Positions 7,336-15,395 of a stretch of 64,000 nt of DNA are shown in pieces; the stretch's first letter is position 1, and the number at the start of each line of letters is the position of its first letter. A program made the position numbers and the translations under genes. The stretch is taken from the NCBI RefSeq assembly GCF_004745645.1, contig NZ_SRMB01000004.1:124001-188000 (forward strand), given 5' to 3'. Below the pieces are notes generated by a model. That model saw only the letters and a list, made by a program, of their open reading frames with translations, searched no databases and was not told the DNA's origin. The stretch is from Hymenobacter metallicola. Lineage in GTDB: Bacteria; Bacteroidota; Bacteroidia; Cytophagales; Hymenobacteraceae.

Positions 7336-8025
7336 CTAAGCAGCCATTCGGCCGGTATTCTCCCGTTGGTCCAGGCTTTTAACCTGCGGCATGGGGTTCC
7401 TGCATACTTTGCGCAGCACCAGGTGAGTAGGCAGATAAAACACGACCAGCAAGGCTGTCATCCAGCACACCAAGTACACCGGCGCGGGCAGCCAAGTTTG
7501 CGCTTGGGCATCATCGAAGCCGAAAACGTAGTTGATGTTGACCGGAATCTTTGGATCAGGCATCGTAGTACCGGCGGCGGGCAGCAGGAAATACGCCACC
7601 AGGCACAGGCTCCACCCCAGGCCCGTCCAGGCCCAGAGGGCACGCCGGTCGTAGCCCAGGCGTTTGACCAGGAACACCAGCAAAAACGGTAGCCAGCCGT
7701 GGAAGAAAGACAATCCGCGCAGAAACAACGACCGGTTGGGGTCAAACATATAGCTCGTCATCCCCACCAAGCGCACCCCCAGCAGTTCGCCCAGAAAGTC
7801 GGCGCACCAGAACGCCTGGGGCAGCAGGATACCCACAGCGGCCATTGAAGCCGGCAGCGCCGACTCGGTCCACAGGCTGATAAAGCACAGCAGCAGGGCA
7901 ATATCACAGAAGTATAGAAAGTTGGTGGGGCCGTAGTTGACATAGTAGACCGGCACCACCACCGCCAGAAAGGCGCTGAAAATAAGCTTGAGCGAAAGAG
8001 GCAAGCGGGACGAAGCAGAAGCCAT
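7336..8025 (-). CDS. Multi-spanning membrane protein of unknown function
   Basis: 229 residues with about six hydrophobic segments and conserved-looking polar stretches between them (YVNYGPTNFLYFCDIALL near 26, ADFLGELLG, MFDPNRSLFLRGLSFFHGWLP, and PKIPVNINYVFGFD near 160). I recall similar membrane proteins annotated only as hypothetical or membrane-associated, and no enzymatic motif stands out. The ATG at 8025 is chosen over a TTG at 8031. It is flanked by AT-rich DNA on its upstream side (8032-8256) and stands alone, not in an operon. Confidence 0.75.
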   Translation of the reverse strand: MASASSRLPLSLKLIFSAFLAVVVPVYYVNYGPTNFLYFCDIALLLCFISLWTESALPASMAAVGILLPQAFWCADFLGELLGVRLVGMTSYMFDPNRSLFLRGLSFFHGWLPFLLVFLVKRLGYDRRALWAWTGLGWSLCLVAYFLLPAAGTTMPDPKIPVNINYVFGFDDAQAQTWLPAPVYLVCWMTALLVVFYLPTHLVLRKVCRNPMPQVKSLDQRENTGRMAA

Positions 8026-8256
8026 GAGCAAATAGGTTAGTGAGCAAGAAGGAAAGCCGGATTATGCCAGCAGTACACCGTGGTACTGCTGCGAAATACG
8101 ACACCTTTCCGCCAAGCGGAACCGCAAAATTCGCTTTGCTCAGACTTTTTCTTTTACCAATTAATCATCGTATAAATATGACTTACAGCATCATACACCA
8201 ATTCAATCAGACTTAATAATTTATCATTTGCCCGCCGATTTAGCGCGTATTACTCC

Positions 8257-9378
8257 TTAATCCAGGGCCTGGGCCAGGTCGGCCAGGAGCTCTTCCAAAG
8301 GCTCAATGCCTACCGACAGCCGCACCAGCCCGACGGTAATGCCCAGCTCCTGCTGCTGCTCGGACGTGAGGTAGCGGTGCGAAGTGCCCAGCGGATACGA
8401 CAACGACGAGTCGACGCCGGCCAGGGACGGGGCGAAGGGAAACCGCTTGGTCCGGCGCATCAGCTCATTGACGGCGGCCTCCTCATCGGCCAGCAGAAAC
8501 GACATCATGCCCCCAAACAACCCAGCGCCCTGCTCCCGGGCCAACGCGTGCTGCGGGTGAGCATCCAGGCCCGGATAGTTTACTTGCCGCACCTTGGGGT
8601 GGGCCGCCAGGAAATTAGCAATGGCTAAGGCGTTGGCACTGTGCTCCCGCATGCGCAGGCGCAGAGTCTTGAGGCCGCGCACGGCCAGCCAGCTTTCCAT
8701 GGGGCTCAGGGTAAGCCCGTAAAAAGTCCCGATTTGCTTGAGCCGGGCGGCCGTTTCGGCATCGTTGGTCACCACTACACCGGCCGTTACGTCGCTGTGC
8801 CCGGCAATGTATTTGGTCACGCTGTGCAGGGCAATATCGGCGCCCAGCTCCAGGGGCCGGGTAATGACGGGCGAGGCAAAGGTGTTGTCGACCACCAGCT
8901 TCAGACCCTGAGCGTGGCACTCGGCGGCTAGGCGGCGCAGGTCGGCCACGCGCAGCAGCGGGTTGCTGATAGTTTCGGCCAGCAGCAGCCGGGTCGTGGG
9001 CTGCACATATTCCTGCAGCGTGTACAGCTGCTCAAAGGGCACGTAGGTCACGCTAATACCCATGCGGCTCAGCTCGGCATTCAGCAACGACGAGGAGCCT
9101 CCGTAGATATCAGCGGCGCACAGCACATGGTCCCCGGCTTGGCAGTAGGCCAGAATAGCGGCAAAAATGGCGGCCATACCCGAGCCGGTGGCTATGGCCC
9201 CTACCCCACTTTCCAGCTTGTTAACGGCCTCGGCCAGCTCGTCCGAGTTGGGGTTGCCGTTGCGCGAGTACATATACCGGCTGCCGGGCTCCCCAAAGTA
9301 TTGTTCCAGCTCGTTCAGGTCATCAAACTTGAAAACGGAGGTCTGGTATATCGGGGTGATTTTGGGGCGGATGTCCAT
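8257..9378 (-). CDS. Trans-sulfuration family PLP enzyme (cystathionine gamma-synthase/lyase type)
   Basis: A Cys/Met-metabolism PLP enzyme of 373 residues. It has SRNGNPNSDELAEAV, the cofactor-binding ATGSGMAAI, DNTFASPVITRPLELGADI in pieces (PLP-nitrogen Asp), and the PLP Lys in HSVTKYIAGHSD, followed by the GVDSSLSYP and SVGIEPLEELLADL tail. Sequence alone does not separate gamma-synthase, beta/gamma-lyase or methionine gamma-lyase activity. The ATG at 9378 is used; a longer frame would start within the atpC terminator (9422-9455). Confidence 0.92.
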   Translation of the reverse strand: MDIRPKITPIYQTSVFKFDDLNELEQYFGEPGSRYMYSRNGNPNSDELAEAVNKLESGVGAIATGSGMAAIFAAILAYCQAGDHVLCAADIYGGSSSLLNAELSRMGISVTYVPFEQLYTLQEYVQPTTRLLLAETISNPLLRVADLRRLAAECHAQGLKLVVDNTFASPVITRPLELGADIALHSVTKYIAGHSDVTAGVVVTNDAETAARLKQIGTFYGLTLSPMESWLAVRGLKTLRLRMREHSANALAIANFLAAHPKVRQVNYPGLDAHPQHALAREQGAGLFGGMMSFLLADEEAAVNELMRRTKRFPFAPSLAGVDSSLSYPLGTSHRYLTSEQQQELGITVGLVRLSVGIEPLEELLADLAQALD

Positions 9379-9421
9379 GCGGGGCAAAAGGTTGGAGCAA
9401 AGAAGACTGAAAAGAGAAATA

Positions 9422-9455
9422 AAAAAGCCTTTCCCAGGCAAAGGAAAGGCTTTTT
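9422..9455 (-). terminator. Terminator of the atpD-atpC unit
   Basis: AAAAAGCCTTTCC (9422-9434) pairs perfectly with GGAAAGGCTTTTT (9443-9455), with a T run on the minus strand. It lies just past the atpC stop. Confidence 0.85.
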
Positions 9456-9478
9456 AAAAGGACTACGAAAGGCAGTTC

Positions 9479-9724
9479 TTAGGCAACTACGCCCTCGGCC
9501 AGCACAATCACATTGTTGCGGAGCACTTCCACCACGCCACCTTCGATACGGAAGGATTCGCGGCCAGCGGCCCCCGTCACCGTGATGTCGCCCGACTTGA
9601 GGGCGCTGATCAGCGGAGCGTGGTTGTTCAAGACCTCAAACAGCCCGTCGGTACCCGGAAACTGCGCCGATACTACGTCGCCCTCAAATACTTTCCGGTC
9701 CGGCGTGATGATTTCTAAATGCAT
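9479..9724 (-). CDS. atpC: ATP synthase F1 epsilon subunit, short form
   Basis: 81 residues, from MHLEIITPDRKVFEGD to VIVLAEGVVA. This covers only the N-terminal beta-sandwich that holds the gamma subunit and c-ring. The C-terminal helical hairpin that inhibits ATP hydrolysis in E. coli epsilon (about 138 residues) is absent, and the stop codon is followed directly by a strong terminator, so it is not a truncation by frameshift. It follows atpD on the minus strand, separated by the octamer array at 9731-9836. The remaining ATP synthase genes are not in the window. Confidence 0.95.
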   Translation of the reverse strand: MHLEIITPDRKVFEGDVVSAQFPGTDGLFEVLNNHAPLISALKSGDITVTGAAGRESFRIEGGVVEVLRNNVIVLAEGVVA

Positions 9725-9730
9725 GTCATC

Positions 9731-9836
9731 AATGTGCTAATGTGGAAATGTGCTGCTATGCCGATTAAAGTGCTGCTCTACTAACCAGGTAACCCTGTAT
9801 TAGCCCAGCAGCACTTTAATCACATTCGCACATTAG
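9731..9836. repeat. Inverted array of octamers between atpD and atpC
   Basis: Left arm: AATGTGCT, AATGTGGA, AATGTGCT, GCTATGCC, GATTAAAG in register from 9731 to 9770. Right arm: ACTTTAAT, CACATTCG, CACATTAG (9813-9836). The central 15 bases GATTAAAGTGCTGCT (9763-9777) match their inverse at 9807-9821 exactly. It fills the gap between the atpD stop and the atpC start (both minus strand) almost completely. Confidence 0.75.
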
Positions 9837-9841
9837 AAATA

Positions 9842-11347
9842 TTACTTCGCCTCAGCCATCAGACGCTCACCCTTGGCAATGGCATCTTCGATGGTGCCTA
9901 CCAGGTTGAAAGCCGACTCGGGCAGGTGGTCGTAGGTACCGTCGATGATGGCGTTGAAGCCTTTGATGGTATCCTTGATGTCAACCAGTACGCCAGCCAG
10001 ACCGGTGAACTGCTCGGCCACGAAGAAGGGCTGCGACAGGAAGCGCTGCACCCGACGGGCACGGTTTACGACCTGCTTGTCTTCCTCCGAGAGTTCGTCC
10101 ATCCCGAGGATGGCGATGATGTCCTGTAGTTCCTTGTAGCGCTGCAGAATCTCCTTCACGCGCTGAGCCGTGTTGTAATGCTCGGCGCCGAGAACTTCAA
10201 TCGACAGAATGCGCGAAGTCGAGTCCAGCGGGTCCACGGCGGGATAGATGCCCAGTTCGGCAATCTTCCGGCTCAGTACCGTCGTTGCGTCCAGGTGAGC
10301 AAAGGTGTTTGCCGGAGCCGGGTCAGTCAAGTCATCGGCCGGCACATATACGGCCTGTACCGAGGTGATGGAACCACGCTTGGTCGAGGTAATCCGCTCC
10401 TGCATGGCACCCATTTCGGTAGCCAGCGTGGGCTGGTAGCCTACGGCCGACGGCATCCGGCCCAGCAGAGCCGATACTTCCGAACCGGCTTGGGTGAAGC
10501 GGAAGATGTTGTCGATGAAGAACAGGATGTCGCGGCCAGCGCCGGTGCCGTCCCCGTCGCGGAAGTTTTCCGCAATGGTCAGACCCGACAGGGCTACGCG
10601 GGCCCGGGCTCCGGGGGGCTCGTTCATCTGGCCGAACACCAGGGTTGCCTGGGACTTGAGCAGCTCGTTCTGGTCTACCTTAGTCAGGTCCCAGCCGCCT
10701 TGCTCCATCGAGTGCTTGAACTCCTCACCGTACTTGATGATGTCCGACTCAATGAATTCGCGCAGCAGGTCATTGCCTTCGCGGGTACGCTCGCCCACGC
10801 CGGCAAATACCGACAGACCAGCGTACGCCTTAGCAATGTTGTTTACCAGCTCCATGATCAGTACGGTCTTGCCTACGCCGGCACCACCAAACAAACCAAT
10901 TTTGCCACCTTTTACATAAGGAGCGAGCAGGTCAATTACTTTAATACCCGTGAAGAGGATTTCCGAGGAGGTAGCCAAATCTTCGAAGGGCGGAGGCTGG
11001 CGGTGAATCGGCAGCGCGCCGTCGCTCTTGGGCTGGGGAATGCCGTCGATGGCGTAGCCTACCACATTGAACAAACGACCTTTCACGCCGTCGCCCGTAG
11101 GCATCGACATGGGGGCGCCCAGATTCCGAACCACGGCGCCGCGGGTCAGACCCTCGGTCGAGTCCATGGCGATGGTGCGCACACGGTCTTCACCGAGGTG
11201 TTGCTGGCACTCCAGGATGACTACCTGGCCGTTGTCTTTCGTGACTTCGAGTGCGTCGAGGATATTGGGAAGCGTAGAGCCTTCACCCGCGAAGCTCACG
11301 TCCACAACGGGACCGATTACCTGGGTGATTTTACCGTTATTCGCCAT
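9842..11347 (-). CDS. atpD: ATP synthase F1 beta subunit
   Basis: The catalytic subunit of F1, 501 residues. Walker A GGAGVGKT at 154-161, GERTREGNDL with the catalytic Glu, ALSGLTIAENFRD, LFFIDNIFRFTQAGSEVSAL in pieces, and SAVGYQPTLATEMG are all intact. A few extra residues (GDGTGAG) lie between the FRD motif and the Walker B strand, an insertion I recall in other Bacteroidota. Transcribed leftward from the promoter at 11389-11420, with atpC as the second gene. Confidence 0.98.
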   Translation of the reverse strand: MANNGKITQVIGPVVDVSFAGEGSTLPNILDALEVTKDNGQVVILECQQHLGEDRVRTIAMDSTEGLTRGAVVRNLGAPMSMPTGDGVKGRLFNVVGYAIDGIPQPKSDGALPIHRQPPPFEDLATSSEILFTGIKVIDLLAPYVKGGKIGLFGGAGVGKTVLIMELVNNIAKAYAGLSVFAGVGERTREGNDLLREFIESDIIKYGEEFKHSMEQGGWDLTKVDQNELLKSQATLVFGQMNEPPGARARVALSGLTIAENFRDGDGTGAGRDILFFIDNIFRFTQAGSEVSALLGRMPSAVGYQPTLATEMGAMQERITSTKRGSITSVQAVYVPADDLTDPAPANTFAHLDATTVLSRKIAELGIYPAVDPLDSTSRILSIEVLGAEHYNTAQRVKEILQRYKELQDIIAILGMDELSEEDKQVVNRARRVQRFLSQPFFVAEQFTGLAGVLVDIKDTIKGFNAIIDGTYDHLPESAFNLVGTIEDAIAKGERLMAEAK

Positions 11348-11388
11348 TGCGAGTCTTTATAGTAGATGGGTGCAACGTTTTCAGGGTG

Positions 11389-11420
11389 CAAAACTACGGC
11401 TTAATCCCGGCTTTGCCAAA
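11389..11420 (-). promoter_or_regulatory. Promoter of atpD-atpC
   Basis: On the minus strand: TTTG (11420-11417), 20 bases, then TAGTTTTG (11396-11389). Both parts of the Bacteroidota sigma consensus are present. Transcription would start about 35 bases before the atpD ATG. Confidence 0.75.
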
Positions 11421-11550
11421 GGCTGTCCGGAGGAAAGCTCAAGCCTTTTTTTCACTCGCAATCCACCTTGATTATCAGTCAGTAAAGCCAAAAACGCCAT
11501 ATTTCGCGAGCCAAGGCCCGAAATTTTCTTGAAAAATTTTTGCGGTAAAA

Positions 11551-11581
11551 TTTGCCTTGAATGTTTCCCGTAGTACATTTG
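11551..11581 (+). promoter_or_regulatory. Consensus promoter of tRNA-Gln
   Basis: TTTG (11551-11554), exactly 19 bases, TACATTTG (11574-11581): the best match to the Bacteroidota consensus in the window. Transcription would start about 35 bases upstream of the tRNA. Confidence 0.8.
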
Positions 11582-11623
11582 CACACCCAAACGGCACATC
11601 CACACCGATAGCCGCTTGGAAAT

Positions 11624-11696
11624 TGTCCGATGGTGTAACTGGCAACACGCTTGATTTTGATTCAAGAAAGTCCAGGTTCGAGCCCTGGTCGGACAA
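11624..11696 (+). tRNA. tRNA-Gln (anticodon TTG)
   Basis: The acceptor stem TGTCCGA (11624-11630) pairs fully with TCGGACA (11689-11695), discriminator A at 11696. The anticodon stem CTTGA/TCAAG closes a loop TTTTGAT with anticodon TTG, reading CAA and, by wobble, CAG. The T arm has the standard GGTTCGAGCC. The 3' CCA is not encoded (CCGA follows), so it must be added after transcription. Confidence 0.95.
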
Positions 11697-11709
11697 CCGA
11701 CTACGTAAC

Positions 11710-11761
11710 GCGAAAGGCGCTGATCCTTCCTCCCCGGAAGAATCAGCGCCTTTCGCTTTTT
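11710..11761 (+). terminator. Strong terminator between tRNA-Gln and prs
   Basis: GCGAAAGGCGCTGAT (11710-11724) pairs perfectly with ATCAGCGCCTTTCGC (11742-11756), continued by CTTCC/GGAAG beyond one mismatch, followed by TTTTT. It lies only 36 bases before the prs ATG. Confidence 0.85.
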
Positions 11762-11796
11762 CAGTTTATTCCGTTTTCGCCCCCTTTCCCCTTTCC

Positions 11797-12726
11797 ATGG
11801 CCCAGCAGGTTAAAATCTTCGCAGGAAATGCATCTCCTGAACTCGGTAAAGCAATTGCCGAAGCATATGGTACTACACTCGGTGATTTAAGCATTCAGCG
11901 CTTTGCCGACACTGAACTCGGCCCCAGCTTCAACGAAAGCGTGCGGGGTTGCGCCGTATTTCTGATTCAGAGCACCAACCCTCCGGCCGAGAACCTGATG
12001 GAGCTCATGCTGATGGTAGATGCCGCTAAGCGCGCTTCGGCCGCTTCGGTTACCATCGTGATGCCCTACTTCGGTTACGCCCGCCAGGACCGCAAGGACA
12101 AGCCCCGGGTGAGCATCGGGGCCAAAGTAGTGGCCGACTTCATTCAGAGCGTGGGCACCGACCGCCTGATGACCTGCGACCTGCACGCCGGCCAGATTCA
12201 GGGTTTCTTCGACATTCCCGTGGACCATCTGGATGGGGCCACCGTGTCGGCTCCTTATATAAAGTCGCTGGGGCTGGATGATTTGATCTTCGCTTCCCCC
12301 GACGTGGGCGGCGTGGTCCGCACCCGGGCCTTCGCCAAGAAGTTCGGCGCCGAAATCGTAGTCTGCGACAAAATGCGCCTGCGGGCCAACGAAATTGCCT
12401 CCATGCAGGTGATTGGCGACGTGACGGGCATGAACGTGGTGCTGGTGGACGACATCGTGGACACGGCCGGCACCATCTGCAAGGCCGCCGAGCTGCTGAT
12501 GGAGCGTGGGGCCAAGTCGGTGCGGGCTGTTATTACCCACGGCGTGCTCAGCGGCCCGGCCCACGAGCGGATTCGCAACTCGGTGCTGGAAGAGCTGGTC
12601 ATCACCGACACGATTCCGCTGAAGCAGGAAAATCACAAGATCAAAGTCATCTCGTTGGCTAACCTATTTGCTCAGGCCATCCGCAACGTGGTGACCCACG
12701 AGTCGATTAGCTCGTTGTTTATCTAG
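11797..12726 (+). CDS. prs: Ribose-phosphate pyrophosphokinase
   Basis: Makes PRPP from ribose 5-phosphate and ATP, feeding nucleotide, His and Trp synthesis. It has 309 residues. Visible: KIFAGNASPELG, RFADTELGPSFNESVRG, the flexible-loop PYFGYARQDRKDKPR with catalytic residues, CDLHAGQIQGFFDIP, and the PRPP-binding VVLVDDIVDTAGTI. The ATG at 11797 is chosen because longer frames would run back through the tRNA and its terminator. No convincing separate promoter is visible in the 35 bases between terminator and ATG, so part of its transcription may come from read-through. Confidence 0.97.
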   Translation: MAQQVKIFAGNASPELGKAIAEAYGTTLGDLSIQRFADTELGPSFNESVRGCAVFLIQSTNPPAENLMELMLMVDAAKRASAASVTIVMPYFGYARQDRKDKPRVSIGAKVVADFIQSVGTDRLMTCDLHAGQIQGFFDIPVDHLDGATVSAPYIKSLGLDDLIFASPDVGGVVRTRAFAKKFGAEIVVCDKMRLRANEIASMQVIGDVTGMNVVLVDDIVDTAGTICKAAELLMERGAKSVRAVITHGVLSGPAHERIRNSVLEELVITDTIPLKQENHKIKVISLANLFAQAIRNVVTHESISSLFI

Positions 12727-12781
12727 CTGCGGGCTTAGATCCGACTACTATATAGCTAAAGCCAATTTTGGCACGGTGTTG

Positions 12782-12809
12782 AAGAGGGGAACCGAAAAGT
12801 TCCCCTCTT
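12782..12809 (+). terminator. Terminator after prs
   Basis: AAGAGGGGAAC (12782-12792) pairs with GTTCCCCTCTT (12799-12809), followed by TTCATTTTTATTTTTT. Confidence 0.8.
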
Positions 12810-12830
12810 TTCATTTTTATTTTTTCGATT

Positions 12831-13895
12831 ATGAGCTATTCTTTACACCGTTTTGCCTGGGTCAGCGTGGTTATTCTGGGTTTAGCCAGCAGCTGTACCA
12901 CAACCGTACATTTGGAGGCCTTGGCCCCAGCCTCGGTGCCCATGCCACCGACTCTGCAGCGCATTGCCACCGCCAACCGCATCCTGCCCGACAATCGCCG
13001 CGACAAGTTCTTCGATGTGCTGGAGGGGGTGTTTACGGGGGAAGGCCCCATGGTAGACCGGGCCGGGGCGGAAGCCTGCGTGCTGAGTACCGGTGAGGCC
13101 CTGATGCGTAACAGCCCGCGCTTCCGCGTGACGCCGGCCAACCTCCAGCTCGTGGGCCGCACGCGCGAATTTTTCCTCCCTCCCATGGCTCCCGACTACG
13201 TGCGGCGGGTGTGCCGCACCTCGCAGGTCGATGGGCTGGTGGTACTCGAAGCCTTCGACTCTGACATGCAGCTGCAGCGGCGGCAGGAAGAGCGGGTTAT
13301 TAAGGAGAAAGACAAGCCCGACCGGAAAGTACTGGTAACCGTCGTGCATATGGATATGCGCATTGTGTCCGGATTCCGTACCTATGGCCCGGAGGGGTTG
13401 GTAGTCGACCAGGCCCGGCAGGAAGACCACTTGGGCTGGAGCAGCGAAGGCGCCACCTACCAGGCCGCGCTGGCCGGCCTGCCCGCCCCGGAGCGCTGCA
13501 TCCGGGAAGTGGCCCTGCGCATCGGCGACCAGTACGCCCGCCGGATTGCCCCTTCCTACGTGCCCTTGACGCGCAACGTCTACACCCGGGCCAAGAAGAA
13601 TGCGCAGATGCAGCAAGCCCGGCAGTGCGTGCAGGCCACCGACTGGACCCAAGCCGCAGCCCGCTGGCAGCAGGCCGCCCGCAGTATCAACCACGTGGTA
13701 GCGGGCCGGGCCTTTTATAATCTGGCCGTGTACGAGGAGATGAATAACCGCTTGCCCGAGGCCATCGACTACGCCCGTAAGGCGGCCTATACCTGCCAGA
13801 TGCGGCCCGCCGTAGCGTATCTGCGCGTGTTGCAGGACCGGCAGCAGGCCGAGCAGCTGGTCCAAACGCAGATGGCTGGCTCACGAGCCAAATAG
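12831..13895 (+). CDS. DUF6340-like lipoprotein with C-terminal TPR-like helices
   Basis: 354 residues. A signal peptide ends in a lipobox (LGLASSC, Cys22), so the protein is lipid-anchored. The middle (residues 50-250) has the pattern RDKFFDVLEGVFTGE, VDGLVVLEAFDSD and RIVSGFRTYGPEG, which I associate with DUF6340 proteins of Bacteroidota. From about 265 on, Ala/Gln-rich helices (WTQAAARWQQAARS, AFYNLAVYEEMNNRLPEAID) look like TPR units. The role is unknown; the family is usually found as single surface lipoproteins. It sits alone between two terminated units. Confidence 0.7.
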   Translation: MSYSLHRFAWVSVVILGLASSCTTTVHLEALAPASVPMPPTLQRIATANRILPDNRRDKFFDVLEGVFTGEGPMVDRAGAEACVLSTGEALMRNSPRFRVTPANLQLVGRTREFFLPPMAPDYVRRVCRTSQVDGLVVLEAFDSDMQLQRRQEERVIKEKDKPDRKVLVTVVHMDMRIVSGFRTYGPEGLVVDQARQEDHLGWSSEGATYQAALAGLPAPERCIREVALRIGDQYARRIAPSYVPLTRNVYTRAKKNAQMQQARQCVQATDWTQAAARWQQAARSINHVVAGRAFYNLAVYEEMNNRLPEAIDYARKAAYTCQMRPAVAYLRVLQDRQQAEQLVQTQMAGSRAK

Positions 13896-13936
13896 GCAAG
13901 CTTGGCCCTGGGCCAGGCCGACAAATCCGAAATTGG

Positions 13937-13968
13937 TTTCCGTTTATAAAACAATAGCGCTATCTTTG
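13937..13968 (+). promoter_or_regulatory. Promoter of rplY-pth
   Basis: TTTC at 13937-13940, 20 bases, then TATCTTTG at 13961-13968. The -7 part is exact, and the -33 part differs by one base. Confidence 0.6.
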
Positions 13969-14039
13969 CGGCCCGTTTTGGGCTGATTGTCAGCTTGGCC
14001 GGGAAAGCACACTTTTCTTTTTCTCAAAAACACAAGCTT

Positions 14040-14615
14040 ATGAAAAGCCTCGAGATTGTAGGGTTTAAAAGAGCGAATCTCGGTAAGAAGGATGCGAAAG
14101 CACTGCGTCTTGACTCGTATGTTCCGTGCGTACTGTACGGTGGCGAAGAGCAAGTGCACTTTTCGGCTCCGGCCATCCTCTTCCGCGAATTGCTGTACAC
14201 CCCCGACGTACACGTTGTTGACGTAAACGTAGAGGGCACCGTATACCGCGCCATCGTGCAGGATGCCCAGTTCCACCCCGTGAACGAAATGCTGCTGCAC
14301 GTTGACTTTCTGTTGCTGCAGGAAGGCAAAGAAGTGAAGATGGAAATCCCCGTGAAATACGTTGGTGTTTCGCCGGGTGTACTGGCCGGTGGTAAGCTGG
14401 TGAGCAAGCTGCGTAAACTGAAGGTGAAGGCTCTGCCCGAAAACCTGCCCGACTACGTAGAAGTAAACATCTCGGACCTCGAGCTAGGCAAGTCGATCAA
14501 GGTAAGCAAGGTGGAAGCTAAAGGCTACACCATCCTGACCAACGGCGCGGCTCCTATTGCTACCGTAACCATCCCACGCGCCCTGAAAGGCCAGATGGCC
14601 GGCGGCGACCGTTAA
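14040..14615 (+). CDS. rplY: 50S ribosomal protein L25/general stress protein CTC
   Basis: Binds 5S rRNA in the large subunit. It has 191 residues, the long two-domain (TL5/CTC) form: the N-terminal L25 barrel (residues 1-95, with RLDSYVPCVLYGG) and the C-terminal beta domain (KVKALPENLPDYVEVNISDL in pieces) ending in PIATVTIPRALKG. The ATG at 14040 gives the normal start MKSLEIVGFKR. It is followed by pth, a frequent pairing. Confidence 0.95.
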   Translation: MKSLEIVGFKRANLGKKDAKALRLDSYVPCVLYGGEEQVHFSAPAILFRELLYTPDVHVVDVNVEGTVYRAIVQDAQFHPVNEMLLHVDFLLLQEGKEVKMEIPVKYVGVSPGVLAGGKLVSKLRKLKVKALPENLPDYVEVNISDLELGKSIKVSKVEAKGYTILTNGAAPIATVTIPRALKGQMAGGDR

Positions 14616-14638
14616 TATTTCTCCGCCCTGCGGAAAAT

Positions 14639-14679
14639 CAAGGAAATCCTGTCCTGCTTCGGCGGGGCAGGATTTCTTG
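14639..14679 (+). terminator. Hairpin between rplY and pth
   Basis: CAAGGAAATCCTG and CAGGATTTCTTG pair with one bulged base around a GC-rich loop. The T tail is weak, so it may only attenuate transcription into pth. Confidence 0.45.
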
Positions 14680-14703
14680 CGTTAAATCCCCGTATTTCGC
14701 CTT

Positions 14704-15267
14704 ATGAAGTTTCTCGTTATGGCCCTGGGCAACATCGGGCCCGAATACGCCAACACGCGCCACAATATTGGCTTTATGGTAGCCGATTATCTGGCCGCCA
14801 AGCATGATGCACAGTTTGAATTAAAGCGCCACGCTTTCGTCACCGAAATCAAGCACAAAGGCAAAACGCTGGTGCTGGTGAAGCCTACTACCTACATGAA
14901 CCTGAGTGGCAAAGCCGCCGCCCACTACCTGACCAGCGAGAAAATTGCGAAGGAAAACATGGTCGTGGTAACCGATGACTTGGCCCTGCCCTTCGGCAAG
15001 CTGCGCCTGAAGGGCAAAGGCTCGGCCGGCGGGCACAATGGTCTGAAGCACATTCAGGAAACCTTGGGCACGGATGAATACGCCCGTTTACGCTTCGGCG
15101 TAGATGCCAATTTCCCCAAAGGCCGGCAGGTAGACTATGTGCTAAACCCGTTTTCAGCGGATGAGCAAATCGACTTGTCTCTGCGCATTGAAAAAGCAGC
15201 CGAAGCCATTTTATCCTTCGCAACTATCGGCCTGGAGCGCACAATGAACGTGGTAAACACGAAGTAA
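14704..15267 (+). CDS. pth: Peptidyl-tRNA hydrolase
   Basis: Releases tRNA from prematurely dropped peptidyl-tRNA. It has 187 residues, the normal length. Asn10-type residue and catalytic His are in NTRHNIGFMVAD (His22), substrate Asn in PTTYMNLSGKA, the catalytic Asp in VVTDDLALPFGKLRL, and SAGGHNGLKHI follows. It lies 88 bases after rplY on the same strand. Confidence 0.97.
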   Translation: MKFLVMALGNIGPEYANTRHNIGFMVADYLAAKHDAQFELKRHAFVTEIKHKGKTLVLVKPTTYMNLSGKAAAHYLTSEKIAKENMVVVTDDLALPFGKLRLKGKGSAGGHNGLKHIQETLGTDEYARLRFGVDANFPKGRQVDYVLNPFSADEQIDLSLRIEKAAEAILSFATIGLERTMNVVNTK

Positions 15268-15272
15268 AGATT

Positions 15273-15340
15273 CAGGTGCTCAAGTGCTAGTGCTCGTACA
15301 TCAGAAAGCCCTCAACCGGAGCAACGATTGAGGGCTTTCT
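15273..15340. terminator. Terminator between convergent pth and metG, preceded by octamer remnants
   Basis: AGAAAGCCCTCAA (15303-15315) pairs perfectly with TTGAGGGCTTTCT (15328-15340). Just before it, CAGGTGCT, CAAGTGCT and AGTGCTCG (15273-15296) look like a one-armed version of the octamer arrays seen elsewhere. Confidence 0.7.
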
Positions 15341-15395
15341 AGTAAAAATCTCCGCCGGTTGGCTCAGCCTTCCACTTGGCAAAAACAGGCGCGGC

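Noticed and set aside
9379..9441. N-terminal extension of the trans-sulfuration enzyme
   Set aside because: It would begin inside the terminator of atpC; the ATG at 9378 fits the family start.
11557..11796. N-terminal extension of prs running through the tRNA and terminator
   Set aside because: The ATG at 11797 gives the normal N-terminus; the extension would translate a tRNA gene.
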